DNA of 64,000 bases from Mycolicibacter hiberniae (GTDB lineage Bacteria; Actinomycetota; Actinomycetes; Mycobacteriales; Mycobacteriaceae), in contig NZ_AP022609.1 in assembly GCF_010729485.1 (NCBI RefSeq), positions 1,488,001 to 1,552,000 on the forward strand. Direction: 5' to 3'. Positions 1 through 10,576 of this stretch are shown here, in pieces. The position numbers and the translations under genes were made by a program. Numbering within the stretch: the first letter of the stretch is position 1; each line of letters begins with the position of its first letter. Below the pieces are notes generated by a model that was not told the DNA's origin, made no database searches, and saw only the letters and a program-made list of their open reading frames with translations.

Positions 1-209
1 TCAACAACGGTTGGTTCACCATGAGCCGCGGTGTCCGCAGCCAGCAGGGCGACTCCGGGGGACCGGTGTATGTGATGCACGATTCCGGTACGGCCCGGCT
101 GGTGGGCCTGTTCAACAGCGTCTGGGGCGAATTCCCCGCCGCGGTCTCGTGGCCGGCGATCGCCCAGCAAGTCCGTGATGACGTCGGCGTCCCGGCGCCG
201 CAGCCGTGA
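1..209 (+). CDS. Trypsin-like serine protease, C-terminal fragment
   Basis: Only the last ~68 codons are inside the window; the reading frame is open from base 3 and the start lies upstream. The fragment holds the S1-family active-site motif GDSGGP (codons near 48-65), where the serine is the nucleophile, followed by a short hydrophobic beta segment typical of the end of the second barrel. In this family such proteins are usually secreted or cell-wall located in mycobacteria, but the N-terminus with any signal peptide is not visible. The stop codon overlaps the GTG start of the next gene, so the two are probably co-translated. Family call is firm; substrate is unknown. Confidence 0.75.
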   Translation, partial: NNGWFTMSRGVRSQQGDSGGPVYVMHDSGTARLVGLFNSVWGEFPAAVSWPAIAQQVRDDVGVPAPQP

Positions 210-709
210 CCCCGACGCCGCGCCCGCCCGTCCAAATCGCCTGGGTCACCCGTGATCTGGAGGCCACCGAATCGACTCTGAGCGCACTGCTCGGGGTGCG
301 GAAATGGGTCCGCATGCCCGGCGTGCACTTCGCCCCCCAGGCCTGCACATACCTGGGCGAACCGGCGGATTTCGTGGCCGACATCGCGTTGAGCTACCTC
401 GGCGACATGCAGTTGGAGCTGATCGCGCCGGTGCGCGGCCGCAGCCTCTACGACGACTTCCTCCAGGACGGCCGCGGGCCGGGCCTGCACCATGTCTGCA
501 TCGAGGCCGCCGACCCCGACGACTTCGAGGCTATGCTTAACGACGCCGCCGAGCAGGGCGCCCAGCTGGTCGCCCGGGGCGTGATGCCCGGGGGCATGTG
601 TTTCGCCTATGTCTCAGCTCCGGACGCCGGCATCCCCTATCTGGAGATCGCCTACATCCCCGCCGAGATCCGGTCGGTCTTCGACTACATCAAACAGCAG
701 CAACGGTGA
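206..709 (+). CDS. VOC (glyoxalase/bleomycin-resistance fold) protein, methylmalonyl-CoA epimerase-like
   Basis: The 167-residue protein begins at a GTG that overlaps the preceding TGA (GTGA), suggesting translational coupling. The start [20 protein letters not shown] and the later [19 protein letters not shown] are the paired beta-alpha-beta-beta-beta halves of the vicinal-oxygen-chelate fold, with a metal-ligand-like His in LHHV and Glu in YLEIAY near the C-terminus. The family includes epimerases, dioxygenases and glyoxalases, so the exact reaction cannot be read from sequence. It sits 34 bases before a flavoprotein dehydrogenase, which would fit steroid or lipid catabolism, but that is inference. 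Confidence 0.7.
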   Translation: MTPTPRPPVQIAWVTRDLEATESTLSALLGVRKWVRMPGVHFAPQACTYLGEPADFVADIALSYLGDMQLELIAPVRGRSLYDDFLQDGRGPGLHHVCIEAADPDDFEAMLNDAAEQGAQLVARGVMPGGMCFAYVSAPDAGIPYLEIAYIPAEIRSVFDYIKQQQR

Positions 710-743
710 GTACTGCGTCAGTGACGAGGAGGAAGCGGCGCCC

Positions 744-2195
744 ATGAGCACCCAGATCCCGGAACCCACGAGGGCCGAGGCGGTTTCGGCGTGGTCCGAC
801 GAAGTCGATGTCGTGGTGATCGGCTTCGGCATCGGTGGCGGCTGCGCGGCGGTCAGCGCGGCGGCGGCCGGGGCCCGGGTGCTGGTGCTGGAACGGGCGG
901 CCGAGGCCGGCGGCACCACCGCCATGGCGGGCGGGCACTTCTACCTCGGCGGAGGCACCGCCGTGCAGGAGGCCACCGGGCATGCCGACTCCGCCGAGGA
1001 GATGTACAAGTACCTGGTCGCGGTGTCTCGCGAGCCCGAACACGACAAGATCCGGGCCTACTGCGACGGCAGCGTCGAGCATTTCAATTGGCTTGAGGAC
1101 CTGGGCATCGCGTTCGAACGCAGCTATTACCCGGAGAAGGCGGTGATTCAGCCCAACACCGAGGGGCTGATGTACACCGGCAACGAGAAGGTGTGGCCGT
1201 TTCTCAACGAGGCTGTGCCGGCGCCGCGCGGACACAAGGTTCCGGTGCCCGGCGACACCCAGGGTGCCAAGATGGCAATCGACCTGCTGCTCAAGCGGGC
1301 CGACCGGCTCGGGGTGCAGATCCGCTACGAAACCGGCGCCACCGGCCTGGTCACCGACGACTCCGGCGCTGTCGTGGGAGTCACCTGGAAGCATTTCGGC
1401 GAAAGCGGTGCCATCAAAGCGAAATCGGTGGTGATCGCCGCCGGCGGCTTCGTGATGAACCCGGAGATGGTCGCCCAATACACGCCGAAGCTGGCGGAGA
1501 AGCCGTTCGTGCTGGGCAACACCTACGACGACGGCCTGGGTATCCGGATGGGGATGTCGGTGGGCGGGGCCACCAAGCACATGGACCAGATGTTCATCAC
1601 CGCACCGGTCTACCCGCCCTCGATCCTGCTCACCGGAATCATCGTGAACAAGGAGGGTAAGCGCTTCGTCGCCGAAGACTCTTACCACTCGCGCACCTCA
1701 GGTTTCGTCATGGACCAACCCGACAGCGCGGCCTTCCTGATCGTCGACGAGGCCCACATGCGCAAGCCGCAGGTGCCCTTGGTGCCGCTGATCGACGGCT
1801 GGGAGACGGTGCCGGAAATGGAAGCCGCACTGGGTATTCCCGAGGGAAACCTGGTGGCGACCCTGGACCGTTACAACACCTTCGCGGCCCGCGGCGAGGA
1901 CCCGGACTTTCACAAGCAGCCGCCGTTTCTGGCTCCGCAGGACAGCGGCCCGTGGGGGGCGTTCGACCTGTCGCTGGGAAAGGCGATCTACGCCGGCTTC
2001 ACCATCGGCGGGCTGGCGACATCGGTGGACGGCGAAGTGCTGCGCGGCGACGGCCGGCCCGTACCGGGCCTCTACGCCGCGGGGGCGTGTGCGGCCAACA
2101 TCGCCCAGGACGGCAAGGGCTACGCCAGTGGGACCCAACTGGGCGAAGGGTCGTTCTTCGGCCGGCGCGCCGGGGTGCACGCGGCGACTCGCTAG
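744..2195 (+). CDS. FAD-dependent dehydrogenase, 3-ketosteroid dehydrogenase/fumarate reductase flavoprotein family
   Basis: The 483-residue flavoprotein starts at ATG 744, preceded by a strong GAGGAGG at 726-732. The N-terminal Rossmann motif VVVIGFGIGGGCAA binds FAD, followed by the E-R pair of the second strand (LVLERAAEAGGTTAMAGG). The C-terminal block GLYAAGACAANIAQDGKGYASGTQLG is the second FAD-contact region of fumarate reductase/KSTD-type enzymes. It matches the product of Rv1817 in M. tuberculosis by position and type. It probably reduces or desaturates a small substrate using FAD; the substrate is not known. It follows the VOC gene in the same direction and is probably in the same transcript. 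Confidence 0.8.
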   Translation: MSTQIPEPTRAEAVSAWSDEVDVVVIGFGIGGGCAAVSAAAAGARVLVLERAAEAGGTTAMAGGHFYLGGGTAVQEATGHADSAEEMYKYLVAVSREPEHDKIRAYCDGSVEHFNWLEDLGIAFERSYYPEKAVIQPNTEGLMYTGNEKVWPFLNEAVPAPRGHKVPVPGDTQGAKMAIDLLLKRADRLGVQIRYETGATGLVTDDSGAVVGVTWKHFGESGAIKAKSVVIAAGGFVMNPEMVAQYTPKLAEKPFVLGNTYDDGLGIRMGMSVGGATKHMDQMFITAPVYPPSILLTGIIVNKEGKRFVAEDSYHSRTSGFVMDQPDSAAFLIVDEAHMRKPQVPLVPLIDGWETVPEMEAALGIPEGNLVATLDRYNTFAARGEDPDFHKQPPFLAPQDSGPWGAFDLSLGKAIYAGFTIGGLATSVDGEVLRGDGRPVPGLYAAGACAANIAQDGKGYASGTQLGEGSFFGRRAGVHAATR

Positions 2196-2205
2196 CGTTT
2201 TGTCT

Positions 2206-2267
2206 CGCGAGCAGACGCAGAATCGCCCTGTCGGAACAGATTTGGGGCGATTCTGCGTCTGCTCGCG
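2206..2267. terminator. Perfect 23-bp inverted repeat between convergent genes
   Basis: The arms 2206-2228 and 2245-2267 are exact reverse complements, separated by a 16-base loop. The element lies between the flavoprotein gene stop and the stop of the convergent bacA gene, so a bidirectional transcription terminator is the simplest reading. There is no strong T-run, which is usual in mycobacteria. The long exact arms also suggest a dispersed palindromic intergenic repeat. Confidence 0.6.
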
Positions 2268-2286
2268 GTGGAGTGCGGCTGGCGGG

Positions 2287-4221
2287 CTACACCGGGACGA
2301 GGTCCCACCGGCCCTGGCCGCGCAGCTCCAGCACATGGTGATGGTGCTGGCGCAGCGTGTGCCGATGGCTGACGCTCACCACAATGGTGTCGGGCAGTTC
2401 GGCGCGCAGCAGGCGGTACAGGGTCATCTCCAGGCCTTCGTCGAGCGCCGACGTCGACTCGTCGAGGAACGCCGCTTTGGGCCGGGTCAACAGAATCCGG
2501 GCGAAAGCCACCCGCTGCTGCTCACCGGGGGAGAGCACCTTGACCCAGTCTTCGACGTCGTCGAGCCGGTCGAGCAGATTGGGCAGTGACACCTTGACCA
2601 GCGTCTCGGCGATCTCGGCGTCGGTGACCTCGCCGGCGGCCAGCGGGTAGCACACCACCGAGCGCAGATCGCCCAGCGGGATGTAGGGCAGCTGCGAGAT
2701 GAACATCGTGGCGTTGGCCGCATCCGGACGCCGCAGGGTGCCCGACGCGTACGGCCACAGTTGGGCCAGGCTGCGCAGCAGCGTGGTCTTGCCGCTGCCC
2801 GACGGACCCGAGATCATCAGCGCGTCGCCGACAGCCAGGTGCACATCGAGCGCTTCGACCAGGGGAACTCCGTCGGGCTTGCGCACCTCGACGCCCTCGA
2901 GGGTCACGGTGTCGTCCGGGCTGGGTTTGACCAGCAGCTCGGGAAGCCCGCGCGCCTCGCGGTTGGCCTCCACCAGCCCGTGCAGACGGATGATCGAGGC
3001 CCGGTAGCCCGCGAAGTTGTCGTAGGCGTTGCGGAAGAACGACAGCGAGTCGGAGATGTTGCCGAACGCCGTCGCGGTCTGCGCCACACCACCGAACATG
3101 ATCTGCCCGGAGAACAGCCGCGGTGCCTGGATCACCCAGGGCAGCGGCACGATCGCCTGGCTCACCGACAGGTTCCAGCCGGCGAATCCGATGGTGCGGT
3201 TCACGAACTGCAGATAGTTGGCGATGATCGCGCGGAACCGGGTCCGCAGCTGGATCCGTTCCGCGAGCTCGCCCCGGTAGAACGCCACGGACTCGGCGGC
3301 GTCACGCACTCGCACCAGCGCATACCGGAAGGCGGCGTTGGTGAGCTCGTTGCGGAAGCTCAGCCGGATCAGGGGACGGCCGATCCAGAACGCGACGATG
3401 GTCGCGACGGCGACATAGACCAGGACGATCAGGAACATCGCGCGCGGAATGTCGACCCCGAAGACCGTCAGGGTGCCCGACAGATTCCACAGGATGGCCG
3501 TGAAGGACACCACCGTGACCATGGACTGCACGGCGCCGAACAGCAGGGTGCTGCCGGTGCCGTTGGCCGGTGCGTTGGCGTTCGCGCCGTTACCCGCGGT
3601 GAAGATGTCGATGTCCTGCTGAATCCGCTGGTCGGGGTTGTCGACGGCGCCTTCGAGGGCTTCTCCCACGGCGGGGTCCAGCGGGGGCTTGATGAAATGC
3701 GCCCGGTAGTAGGCGCGGCCGGACAACCAGTCCCCGGTCAGCCGTTCGGTGAGCCAGATGCGCCAGTTCACCATGAAGTGCTGGGTCAGGTAGATGTCGA
3801 GCATCACCCGTGCCACGTGCAGCACCGCCATCAGGCTGAAGATGCCGATCGACACCCAGAAGCCGTGCACGCCGGACTGTTTGACGGCCTCGTCGTTGCC
3901 GGCGGCGCCCTGGAACGCGGTCTGCAGCGACGAGTACATGTCGTTGCCCTGGTAGCTGAACAGCACGTTGAGCCGGACGGCGGTGATCACCGAGAGCAGC
4001 AGCACGCCCAGCATCAGCCAGACCCGCAGGCTGTCGCGGCCGGTGAAGTACGCGCCGCTGATCTCCCAGAACTGGCGTCCCCACCGGGTGGTGACGCGCA
4101 GTACGGCCGCCACCGCCACAACACCGATGGCGCTGATGGTCCAGGCCAGGGCGATCCACACCAGCGATTCGGGCAATGCCTGCGCCCAGTCGATGGATGG
4201 AGTGAACAGCTTCGAATCCAC
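2287..4221 (-). CDS. bacA: BacA-type ABC importer (multisolute / vitamin B12 transporter)
   Basis: The 644-residue protein joins a SbmA/BacA-like transmembrane domain to an ABC ATPase in one chain, as in M. tuberculosis Rv1819c. The membrane part fills the first ~400 residues, with several long hydrophobic helices. The ATPase has Walker [10 protein letters not shown] near residue 472, signature SPGEQQR and Walker [14 protein letters not shown]. The M. tuberculosis homologue imports cobalamin and hydrophilic peptides such as bleomycin and has an exporter fold despite importing. The start is the first ATG, and upstream sequence is shared with the divergent secA2 gene. The C-terminal His-rich [11 protein letters not shown] is the H-loop region. 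Confidence 0.9.
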   Translation of the reverse strand: MDSKLFTPSIDWAQALPESLVWIALAWTISAIGVVAVAAVLRVTTRWGRQFWEISGAYFTGRDSLRVWLMLGVLLLSVITAVRLNVLFSYQGNDMYSSLQTAFQGAAGNDEAVKQSGVHGFWVSIGIFSLMAVLHVARVMLDIYLTQHFMVNWRIWLTERLTGDWLSGRAYYRAHFIKPPLDPAVGEALEGAVDNPDQRIQQDIDIFTAGNGANANAPANGTGSTLLFGAVQSMVTVVSFTAILWNLSGTLTVFGVDIPRAMFLIVLVYVAVATIVAFWIGRPLIRLSFRNELTNAAFRYALVRVRDAAESVAFYRGELAERIQLRTRFRAIIANYLQFVNRTIGFAGWNLSVSQAIVPLPWVIQAPRLFSGQIMFGGVAQTATAFGNISDSLSFFRNAYDNFAGYRASIIRLHGLVEANREARGLPELLVKPSPDDTVTLEGVEVRKPDGVPLVEALDVHLAVGDALMISGPSGSGKTTLLRSLAQLWPYASGTLRRPDAANATMFISQLPYIPLGDLRSVVCYPLAAGEVTDAEIAETLVKVSLPNLLDRLDDVEDWVKVLSPGEQQRVAFARILLTRPKAAFLDESTSALDEGLEMTLYRLLRAELPDTIVVSVSHRHTLRQHHHHVLELRGQGRWDLVPV

Positions 4222-4392
4222 TGCTGAAGTCTCCTTGCCGCCCCTACCGCCGCAACCGCGTCGGGGCCGGTATCCGAATCGAGAAATCCCGTGCGAAACC
4301 TACCCCAGCTGTGCCCCGTCGCGCCGGATAAGCAATGCCGCACCCCCGGTGCCCCCGGCCTCGCGGCGACGGCCACCGCGTACCGTTGTGCT

Positions 4393-6744
4393 GTGGCTAA
4401 CACCTCCAAGACTGTCTCCGGAACGCGATCCAAGTCGGGTCGGCTCAGCGGGAAATTCTGGAAACTGCTGGGCGCCAGCACTGAGAAGAACCAGAGTCGC
4501 TCGATGGCCGAGGTCACGGCGGCCGCCGAATACGCCGACAAGGCCGCGGGGCTCGACGACGAACAACTGCGCAAAGCCGCGCAACTGCTCAAACTCAAAG
4601 ATCTGGCCGACTCGCCAGACATCCCGCAGTTCTTGGCGATCGCCCGCGAGGCCGCCGAGCGCAGCATCGGGATGCGCCCGTTCGACGTCCAGCTGCAGGG
4701 GGCGCTGCGGATGCTGGCCGGGGATGTGGTCGAGATGGCCACCGGTGAGGGCAAGACGCTGTCCGGTGCGATCGCTGCCGCCGGCTACGCCATCGGCGGC
4801 CGGCACGTGCACGTGGTCACCATCAACGACTACCTGGCCCGGCGCGACGCCGAATGGATGGGGCCGCTGCTGGCCGCGCTCGGCGTCTCCGTCGGATGGA
4901 TCACCGAGGACTCCACCGCGGCCGAGCGGCGCGCGGCCTACCAGTGCGACGTCACCTACGCCTCGATCAACGAGATCGGCTTCGACGTCCTGCGCGACCA
5001 GCTGGTCACCGACGTCGAGGACCTGGTCTCGCCCAACCCCGACGTCGCACTGATCGACGAGGCCGACTCGGTGCTGGTCGACGAAGCGCTGGTGCCGCTG
5101 GTGCTGGCCGGCACCACCCACCGGGAGAAGCCCCGGATGGAGATCGTCGAGCTGGTCGGCCGCCTCACGCCGGGCCGGGACTACGACTCCGACGAGGACC
5201 GGCGCAACATCCACCTCACCGAGGCCGGCGCACGCAAGGTCGAGAAGGCGCTCGGCGGCATCGACCTGTACTCCGAGGAGCACGTGGTCTCCACGCTGAC
5301 CGAGATCAACGTGGCCCTGCACGCCCACGTGCTGCTGCAGCGCGATGTGCACTACATCGTCCGCGACGGCAAGGTGCAGCTGATCAACGCCTCCCGCGGC
5401 CGGATCGCCGCCCTGCAGCGCTGGCCGGACGGCCTGCAGGCCGCGGTGGAGGCCAAGGAGGGCATCGAGACCACCGAGACCGGCGAGGTGCTCGACACCA
5501 TCACGGTGCAGGCCCTGGTCAACCGGTATCCGACCGTGTGCGGCATGACCGGGACGGCGCTGGCGGCCGGCGAGCAGCTGCGCCAGTTCTACCAGCTGGG
5601 CGTCTCACCCATCCCGCCGAACATGCCCAACATCCGCGAAGACGAGGCCGACCGGGTCTACATCACCGCCGCGGCCAAGAACGACGCCATCGTCGCCCAC
5701 ATCGTCGAGGTGCACGCCACCGGGCAGCCGGTGCTGGTCGGAACCCATGACGTCGCCGAATCCGAGGAACTCTGCGAGCGGCTGCGCAGGCGCGGTGTCC
5801 CGGCGGTGGTCCTCAACGCCAAGAACGACGCCGAGGAGGCCACGGTGATCGCCGAGGCCGGCAACCTCGGGGTGGTCACCGTCTCCACGCAGATGGCCGG
5901 CCGGGGCACCGACATCCGGCTGGGCGGATCGGACGAGACCGACCACGACCAGATCGTCGAACTCGGCGGCCTGCACGTGATCGGCACCGGCCGCCAGCAC
6001 ACCCAGCGACTCGACAACCAGCTGCGCGGCCGGGCCGGCCGCCAGGGTGACCCGGGGTCGTCGGTGTTCTTCTCCAGCTGGGAGGACGACGTCGCCGCGA
6101 CCAACCTGGAAGCCAACAAGCTGCCGACGGAGACCGACGAGGACGGCCGGATCCTGAGCCCCAAGGCCGCCGGGCTGCTCGATCACGCGCAGCGCATCGC
6201 CGAGGGCAAGCTCCTCGACATCCACGCCAACACCTGGCGCTACAACCAGCTGATCGCCCAGCAGCGCGCCATCATCGTGGAGCGCCGCAACACGCTGCTG
6301 TCCACCCCGGCGGCCCGCGAGGAGCTGGCCGAGCTCACCCCGAAGCGTTACGCCGAACTGACCAAGCAGCTGGGGGAGGACGCCGAGGCCAAGCTGGAGA
6401 AGATCTGCCGGCTGATCATGCTGTATCACCTGGACCGCGGCTGGGCCGACCACCTGGCCTACCTGGCCGACATCCGCGAGAGCATCCACCTGCGCGCGCT
6501 GGGCCGCCAGAACCCGCTCGACGAGTTCCACCGGTTGGCCCTGGACGCGTTCGCCTCGCTGGCCGCCGACGCCATCGAGGCATCCCAGCAGACCCTGGAG
6601 ACCTCGGACGCGATCGAGTCCGAGCCCGGTGTCGACCTGTCGAAGCTGGCGCGGCCCACCTCGACGTGGACCTACATGGTTCGGGACAACCCGCTCAGCG
6701 ACGACAGCATGGATGCGCTGAGTCTGCCCGGGATCTTCCGCTAG
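4393..6744 (+). CDS. secA2: Accessory preprotein translocase ATPase SecA2
   Basis: SecA2 powers export of a subset of proteins (SodA and some solute-binding proteins in other mycobacteria) through SecYEG. I place the start at GTG 4393 because the protein then begins just before the conserved [14 protein letters not shown] segment; this gives 783 residues. Walker A MATGEGKT (GEGKT at residues 118-122) and the DEAD-box-like [10 protein letters not shown] are intact, as is the second motor domain motif QMAGRGTD with GRAGRQGD. It lacks the long C-terminal Zn-binding tail of SecA1, as expected. It heads a conserved run with pgsA2, DUF881 genes and gcvH. Confidence 0.93.
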   Translation: MANTSKTVSGTRSKSGRLSGKFWKLLGASTEKNQSRSMAEVTAAAEYADKAAGLDDEQLRKAAQLLKLKDLADSPDIPQFLAIAREAAERSIGMRPFDVQLQGALRMLAGDVVEMATGEGKTLSGAIAAAGYAIGGRHVHVVTINDYLARRDAEWMGPLLAALGVSVGWITEDSTAAERRAAYQCDVTYASINEIGFDVLRDQLVTDVEDLVSPNPDVALIDEADSVLVDEALVPLVLAGTTHREKPRMEIVELVGRLTPGRDYDSDEDRRNIHLTEAGARKVEKALGGIDLYSEEHVVSTLTEINVALHAHVLLQRDVHYIVRDGKVQLINASRGRIAALQRWPDGLQAAVEAKEGIETTETGEVLDTITVQALVNRYPTVCGMTGTALAAGEQLRQFYQLGVSPIPPNMPNIREDEADRVYITAAAKNDAIVAHIVEVHATGQPVLVGTHDVAESEELCERLRRRGVPAVVLNAKNDAEEATVIAEAGNLGVVTVSTQMAGRGTDIRLGGSDETDHDQIVELGGLHVIGTGRQHTQRLDNQLRGRAGRQGDPGSSVFFSSWEDDVAATNLEANKLPTETDEDGRILSPKAAGLLDHAQRIAEGKLLDIHANTWRYNQLIAQQRAIIVERRNTLLSTPAAREELAELTPKRYAELTKQLGEDAEAKLEKICRLIMLYHLDRGWADHLAYLADIRESIHLRALGRQNPLDEFHRLALDAFASLAADAIEASQQTLETSDAIESEPGVDLSKLARPTSTWTYMVRDNPLSDDSMDALSLPGIFR

Positions 6745-6753
6745 GGGGCCGGG

Positions 6754-7356
6754 ATGCCTGCCGCGTCGGGCTCCGAGCAAACCCAAGACCGGGTGCTGAC
6801 GGTCCCCAACGTCGTCAGCCTGGCCCGTCTGGTTCTGATCGGCGTCTTCCTCTACCTGCTGCTGGTCGCCCGTGCGGACGGACCGGCGGTGGCGATCCTG
6901 ATGCTCAGCGGTGCCTCGGACTGGGTCGACGGCAAACTGGCTCGGCTGCTGAATCAGTCCTCGGCGCTGGGCGCCCTGCTGGACCCGGCCATCGACCGGC
7001 TCTACATGATCGCCATTCCGCTCGCCTTCGGGGTGCGTGGACTGGTGCCCTGGGCGGTGATCGCCACGCTGCTGGTCCGCGACCTGCTGCTGGCCGCGAC
7101 CCTGCCGGTGCTGCGCAGCCGCGGACTGACGGCGCTGCCGGTGACCTATGTCGGCAAGGCGGGCACCTTCGCGCTGATGTCGGCGTTCCCGTTGATCCTG
7201 CTGGGGCAGTGGGACACGCTGGCCAGCCGGGTGGTGCTCTCGGCGGGCTGGGGTTTCCTGATCTGGGGTCTGGGCATGTACCTGTGGGCTTTCGTGCTGT
7301 ACCTGCTGCAGGTGCGGCTGGTGGTGCGCACCATGCCGAAGGTCTCCGGTGGCTGA
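6754..7356 (+). CDS. pgsA2: CDP-alcohol phosphatidyltransferase PgsA2
   Basis: This 200-residue polytopic membrane protein carries the complete CDP-alcohol phosphotransferase signature: D56, D59-G60, A63-R64, G73, D77 and D81. It transfers a phosphatidyl group from CDP-diacylglycerol to an alcohol acceptor at the inner membrane. The M. tuberculosis orthologue Rv1822 is annotated as a phosphatidylglycerophosphate or cardiolipin synthase; which acceptor is used here cannot be decided. It begins 9 bases after secA2 and overlaps the next gene by 8 bases, so it is operonic. Confidence 0.88.
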   Translation: MPAASGSEQTQDRVLTVPNVVSLARLVLIGVFLYLLLVARADGPAVAILMLSGASDWVDGKLARLLNQSSALGALLDPAIDRLYMIAIPLAFGVRGLVPWAVIATLLVRDLLLAATLPVLRSRGLTALPVTYVGKAGTFALMSAFPLILLGQWDTLASRVVLSAGWGFLIWGLGMYLWAFVLYLLQVRLVVRTMPKVSGG

Positions 7357-8278
7357 GCCGTTCTTCGCGCTCAGCGGCTACGACGCCCAGGGCGCCTCGG
7401 GCGCCCACGCGGCGGGGCCGCAGCGGTTCGCGGTGCCGTCCCTGCTGCGCTCGCTGCTGTCCGAACACCTCGATCCGGGCTATGCCGCGGCGGCCGCCCG
7501 GCGCCAGCACCGTGCCGGGCCCGCCACCGCCGGCACCCGGATGGCCGGCTGGGTCTGGGAGGCCGTGGCGGCGCTGCTGCTGGCGTCGGTCTTCGCCCTG
7601 GCCGTCGCGCAGGCCCGCCTGGTGGCGCCCGGCGAGCGCGATGCCCAACAGGTGCTGGCGACCAACGTGCGGGCAGCTGAGGGCGCCACCGGCAAGCTGG
7701 TCGACAAACGCGACGGCTACGCCAACCGCGTCGACGAACTGCGCCGGCACCGGCTGGCCGACGACGCCCAGGGACGCGGCGTGCTGGCCGGTCTCGACGC
7801 GCTCAGCCTGGAAAGCGGGAGCACCCGGGTGACCGGTCCCGGGGTCACCATCACGGTGACCGATCCCGGCGCCGGGCGAAACCTCTCCGATGCCTCCAAA
7901 CAGCGGGTGTCGGGCAGCCAGCAGATCATCTTGGACCGCGACCTGCAGTTGGTGGTCAACTCGCTGTGGGCCAGCGGCGCCGAGGCGATCGCCGTCGGCG
8001 ACGTGCGCATCGGCCCCAATGTCACGATCCGGCAGGCCGGCGGTGCCATCCTGGTCGACAACAAGCCCATCAGCAGTCCCTACACCGTGCAGGCCATCGG
8101 AGCGCCCCGGGAACTGCGCAACGCCTTCGACCGCAGCCCCGGGCTCTACCGGTTGCGGCTGCTGGAGGCGTCTTACGGGGTGGTGGTTCGCGTCGACGGC
8201 CGCAGCACCGGCGACATCACCCTGCCGGCCGGATCGGTGCGAGATGTCCGGTTCGCCCGACAACTAGGGGCGTCGTGA
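7349..8278 (+). CDS. DUF881 membrane-anchored protein (Rv1823-like)
   Basis: The GTG start lies inside the end of pgsA2 (8-base overlap). The 309-residue protein has a cytoplasmic N-terminus of ~70 residues, a single membrane helix ([21 protein letters not shown], split here at residue ~70-90), a short coiled coil, and then the DUF881 domain with the typical [13 protein letters not shown] and [18 protein letters not shown] blocks. DUF881 proteins resemble Bacillus YlxW/YlxX and cluster with cell-division genes, but their role is not established. It is paired with a second DUF881 gene across the small sbp gene. Confidence 0.85.
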   Translation: MAEPFFALSGYDAQGASGAHAAGPQRFAVPSLLRSLLSEHLDPGYAAAAARRQHRAGPATAGTRMAGWVWEAVAALLLASVFALAVAQARLVAPGERDAQQVLATNVRAAEGATGKLVDKRDGYANRVDELRRHRLADDAQGRGVLAGLDALSLESGSTRVTGPGVTITVTDPGAGRNLSDASKQRVSGSQQIILDRDLQLVVNSLWASGAEAIAVGDVRIGPNVTIRQAGGAILVDNKPISSPYTVQAIGAPRELRNAFDRSPGLYRLRLLEASYGVVVRVDGRSTGDITLPAGSVRDVRFARQLGAS

Positions 8279-8360
8279 CGCAAGCTTGCGCTGCGGGATG
8301 CGGTGTCGCCGGAGTGGTTGCCCGTCAGGGGCGGGGTCGGGAGGCTGGAGTGATTCTTCG

Positions 8361-8693
8361 ATGATCGGTATCGCGGCGCTGATCGCCGGCATCGTGCTGG
8401 GTCTGGTCTTTCACCCCAGCGTTCCCGAGGTGGTGCAGCCGTATCTGCCGATAGCCGTCGTGGCGGCGCTCGACGCCGTGTTCGGCGGCCTGCGCGCCTA
8501 CCTCGAGCGCATCTTCGACGCGAAGGTGTTCGTGGTGTCGTTCGTGTTCAACGTGCTGGTCGCGGCCCTGATTGTGTATCTCGGGGACCAGCTGGGGGTC
8601 GGCACCCAGCTCTCGACGGCGATCATCGTGGTGCTGGGAATCCGCATCTTCGGCAACGCCGCAGCGCTGCGGCGGCGACTGTTCGGGGCCTGA
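8361..8693 (+). CDS. sbp: Small basic protein (Sbp family, DUF1290)
   Basis: This 110-residue integral membrane protein has three hydrophobic segments and a basic tail (AALRRRLFGA). The core LDAVFGGLRAYLERIFDAKVF is the family hallmark. I chose ATG 8361 over an upstream GTG because translation from it gives the canonical length and a hydrophobic start. The family sits next to DUF881 genes in Actinobacteria and Firmicutes near division genes; its molecular function is unknown. The DUF881-sbp-DUF881 arrangement is preserved here. Confidence 0.85.
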   Translation: MIGIAALIAGIVLGLVFHPSVPEVVQPYLPIAVVAALDAVFGGLRAYLERIFDAKVFVVSFVFNVLVAALIVYLGDQLGVGTQLSTAIIVVLGIRIFGNAAALRRRLFGA

Positions 8694-8698
8694 GGTCC

Positions 8699-9472
8699 AT
8701 GAGTAGCACCGATCCGGCGCCGCACGGCAGGCACGAGTTGCCGCAGCCGGCCCACGGGGATGGCGGACCGCCCGGGCGCGGCCGCTCCGGACCACTGTTC
8801 AGCGTGCTGGGGTTGCTGCTGTGCCTGCTGCTGGGAGTGGCGATTGCCACCCAAGTCCGGCAGCACGACTCCGAGGACGCCCTGGAGGCGGCCCGGCCCG
8901 CCGACCTGCTGGTGCTGCTGGATTCGTTGCGTCAGCGCGAGGCCACGCTCAACACCGAGATAGCCGAATTGCAGCAGACGCTCGACGCGCTGCAGGAGTC
9001 CGGCAGCAGCGACCAGGCCGCCATCGAAAACGCCCAGGCCCGGCTGTCGGCTCTGGCGATCATGATCGGCACCGTGGGAGCGGTCGGGCCGGGAGTGGTG
9101 ATCACCGTCGACGATCCGGCCCGCGGTGTTGCCCCCGAGACGATGCTCGACGTGATCAACGAGCTGCGGGCGGCCGGCGCTGAGGCGATGGAGGTTCGCG
9201 ACGCCACCAGGGCGGTGCGCATCGGGGTGGACTCGTGGGTGGCCGGCACGCCCGGCGCGCTGGAGTTCGACGGCACCGCGTTGACGCCCCCGTATTCGGT
9301 TCTGGCCATTGGAGATCCCCCGACTTTGGCCGCCGCCATGAACATTCCCGGCGGGGCCGTCGACAGTGTCAGGCGGCTGGGCGGCGCCACGGGAGTGCAG
9401 CAGACCGAGCATGTGGAGGTGACCGTGTTGCGGCAACCGAAACCGCGCCAATACGCTCAGCCAGTCAAGTGA
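8699..9472 (+). CDS. DUF881 membrane-anchored protein (Rv1825-like)
   Basis: The 257-residue protein starts 5 bases after the sbp stop. It has a Pro/Gly-rich N-terminus, one membrane helix (FSVLGLLLCLLLGVAIA, residues ~32-50), a coiled coil (residues ~65-105, heptads around QREATLNTEIAELQQTLDAL) and the DUF881 domain with VGPGVVITVDDPARG and INELRAAGAEAMEV. It therefore resembles the gene two positions upstream, and the pair probably form a complex with Sbp. No enzyme motif is visible. Confidence 0.85.
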   Translation: MSSTDPAPHGRHELPQPAHGDGGPPGRGRSGPLFSVLGLLLCLLLGVAIATQVRQHDSEDALEAARPADLLVLLDSLRQREATLNTEIAELQQTLDALQESGSSDQAAIENAQARLSALAIMIGTVGAVGPGVVITVDDPARGVAPETMLDVINELRAAGAEAMEVRDATRAVRIGVDSWVAGTPGALEFDGTALTPPYSVLAIGDPPTLAAAMNIPGGAVDSVRRLGGATGVQQTEHVEVTVLRQPKPRQYAQPVK

Positions 9473-9500
9473 GCCCGACCGCGCAAGGAGCACGATCACT

Positions 9501-9914
9501 GTGAGCTCGGAAAGTTTAGTTCCCGCCGACCTGTACTACACCGCTGAGCACGAGTGGGTCCGCCGCACCGGCCCGGACACCGTCCAGGTGGGCATCACCG
9601 ATTTCGCGCAGGCCGCCCTGGGTGACGTCGTCTTCGTGCAGTTGCCCGCCGCGGGCACCGGGGTCAGCGCCGGCGAGCCGTTCGGCGAGGTGGAGTCCAC
9701 CAAGTCGGTCTCGGACCTGTATGCCCCGATCACCGCGTCGGTGAGCGCGGTCAACGCCGAACTGGACGCCAACCCCCAACTGGTGAACTCCGACCCCTAT
9801 GGCGCCGGCTGGCTGGTGGAACTTCAGGTGGCCAATGCGGATTCGGCGGCGCTGGAGCAGAGTCTGTCGGGATTGTTGTCCGCCGACGCCTACCGCGCGA
9901 CGCTGTCGGAATGA
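9501..9914 (+). CDS. gcvH: Glycine cleavage system H protein
   Basis: GcvH carries the lipoyl arm that shuttles the aminomethyl group between GcvP (P protein), GcvT and dihydrolipoamide dehydrogenase. The 137-residue protein has the lipoylation lysine K68 in EVESTKSVSDLY and the conserved NSDPYGAGWL. A GTG start at 9501 is preceded by AAGGAG at 9485-9490. Its P-protein partner gcvB lies ~5 kb downstream under a glycine riboswitch. It precedes garA, a regulator of glutamate and 2-oxoglutarate metabolism. Confidence 0.95.
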   Translation: MSSESLVPADLYYTAEHEWVRRTGPDTVQVGITDFAQAALGDVVFVQLPAAGTGVSAGEPFGEVESTKSVSDLYAPITASVSAVNAELDANPQLVNSDPYGAGWLVELQVANADSAALEQSLSGLLSADAYRATLSE

Positions 9915-10090
9915 CGATTGTTAACCTGCCTGCCGGGACGCGCCGGGTATCCGGCGACACGATCCCGCGGTGCGGGGGACATGACGGTCCGCTGCGCGGT
10001 ACGGTCGACTCAACGATTCAGGGTTGGGCGCAAGAGATGTCCGGCGGGCGCGACCAGGTAGCCACAACAGCGGCCAGTGAGGAGTAGCGG

Positions 10091-10576
10091 GTGACGCAGA
10101 AGGACCCGGCGACGGGGCAAGACCAGGCAGGCGACGAGGTCACGGTGGAAACCACATCGGTTTTCCGTGCTGACTTCCTCAGCGAACTCGACGCCCCCGC
10201 GCAGACGGGCGGCGAGAGCCTGACCTCAGGCGTGGAGGGGCTGCCTGCGGGTTCGGCGCTGCTGGTCGTCAAGCGGGGTCCCAACGCCGGATCGCGGTTC
10301 CTGCTCGACCAGCCGGTCACCGCGGCCGGCCGCCACCCCGACAGCGACATCTTCCTCGACGACGTCACGGTCAGCCGCCGGCACGCCGAGTTCCGGCTGG
10401 AGGGCAACGAGTTTCAGGTCGTCGACGTCGGCAGCCTCAACGGCACCTACGTCAACCGGGAGCCGGTCGACTCGGCCGTGCTGGTCAACGGTGACGAGGT
10501 GCAGGTGGGCAAGTTCCGTCTGGTGTTCCTGACCGGCCCGAAGACGGGTGAAGCCGAGGCCGGGCCGGGCAGCTAG
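10091..10576 (+). CDS. garA: FHA-domain metabolic regulator GarA
   Basis: GarA (OdhI-like) binds and inhibits 2-oxoglutarate dehydrogenase and glutamate dehydrogenase until Ser/Thr kinases phosphorylate it. The 161-residue protein keeps the N-terminal ETTSVFR motif with T21 and T22, the PknG and PknB sites in M. tuberculosis. The FHA domain (residues ~58-140) has [21 protein letters not shown] and SLNGTYVN. The GTG start at 10091 follows GAGGAG (10079-10084). The stop overlaps the next start by one base. The upstream 176-bp gap holds no further gene. Confidence 0.95.
   Translation: MTQKDPATGQDQAGDEVTVETTSVFRADFLSELDAPAQTGGESLTSGVEGLPAGSALLVVKRGPNAGSRFLLDQPVTAAGRHPDSDIFLDDVTVSRRHAEFRLEGNEFQVVDVGSLNGTYVNREPVDSAVLVNGDEVQVGKFRLVFLTGPKTGEAEAGPGS

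Noticed and set aside
690..1688. Long open frame on the minus strand inside the flavoprotein gene
   Set aside because: GC-rich shadow; composition is His/Gly/Arg-rich with no domain, while the + strand has a clear FAD family.
2761..4227. 488-codon open frame on the + strand within bacA
   Set aside because: Opposite to intact ABC motifs; amino-acid composition is typical of antisense high-GC frames.
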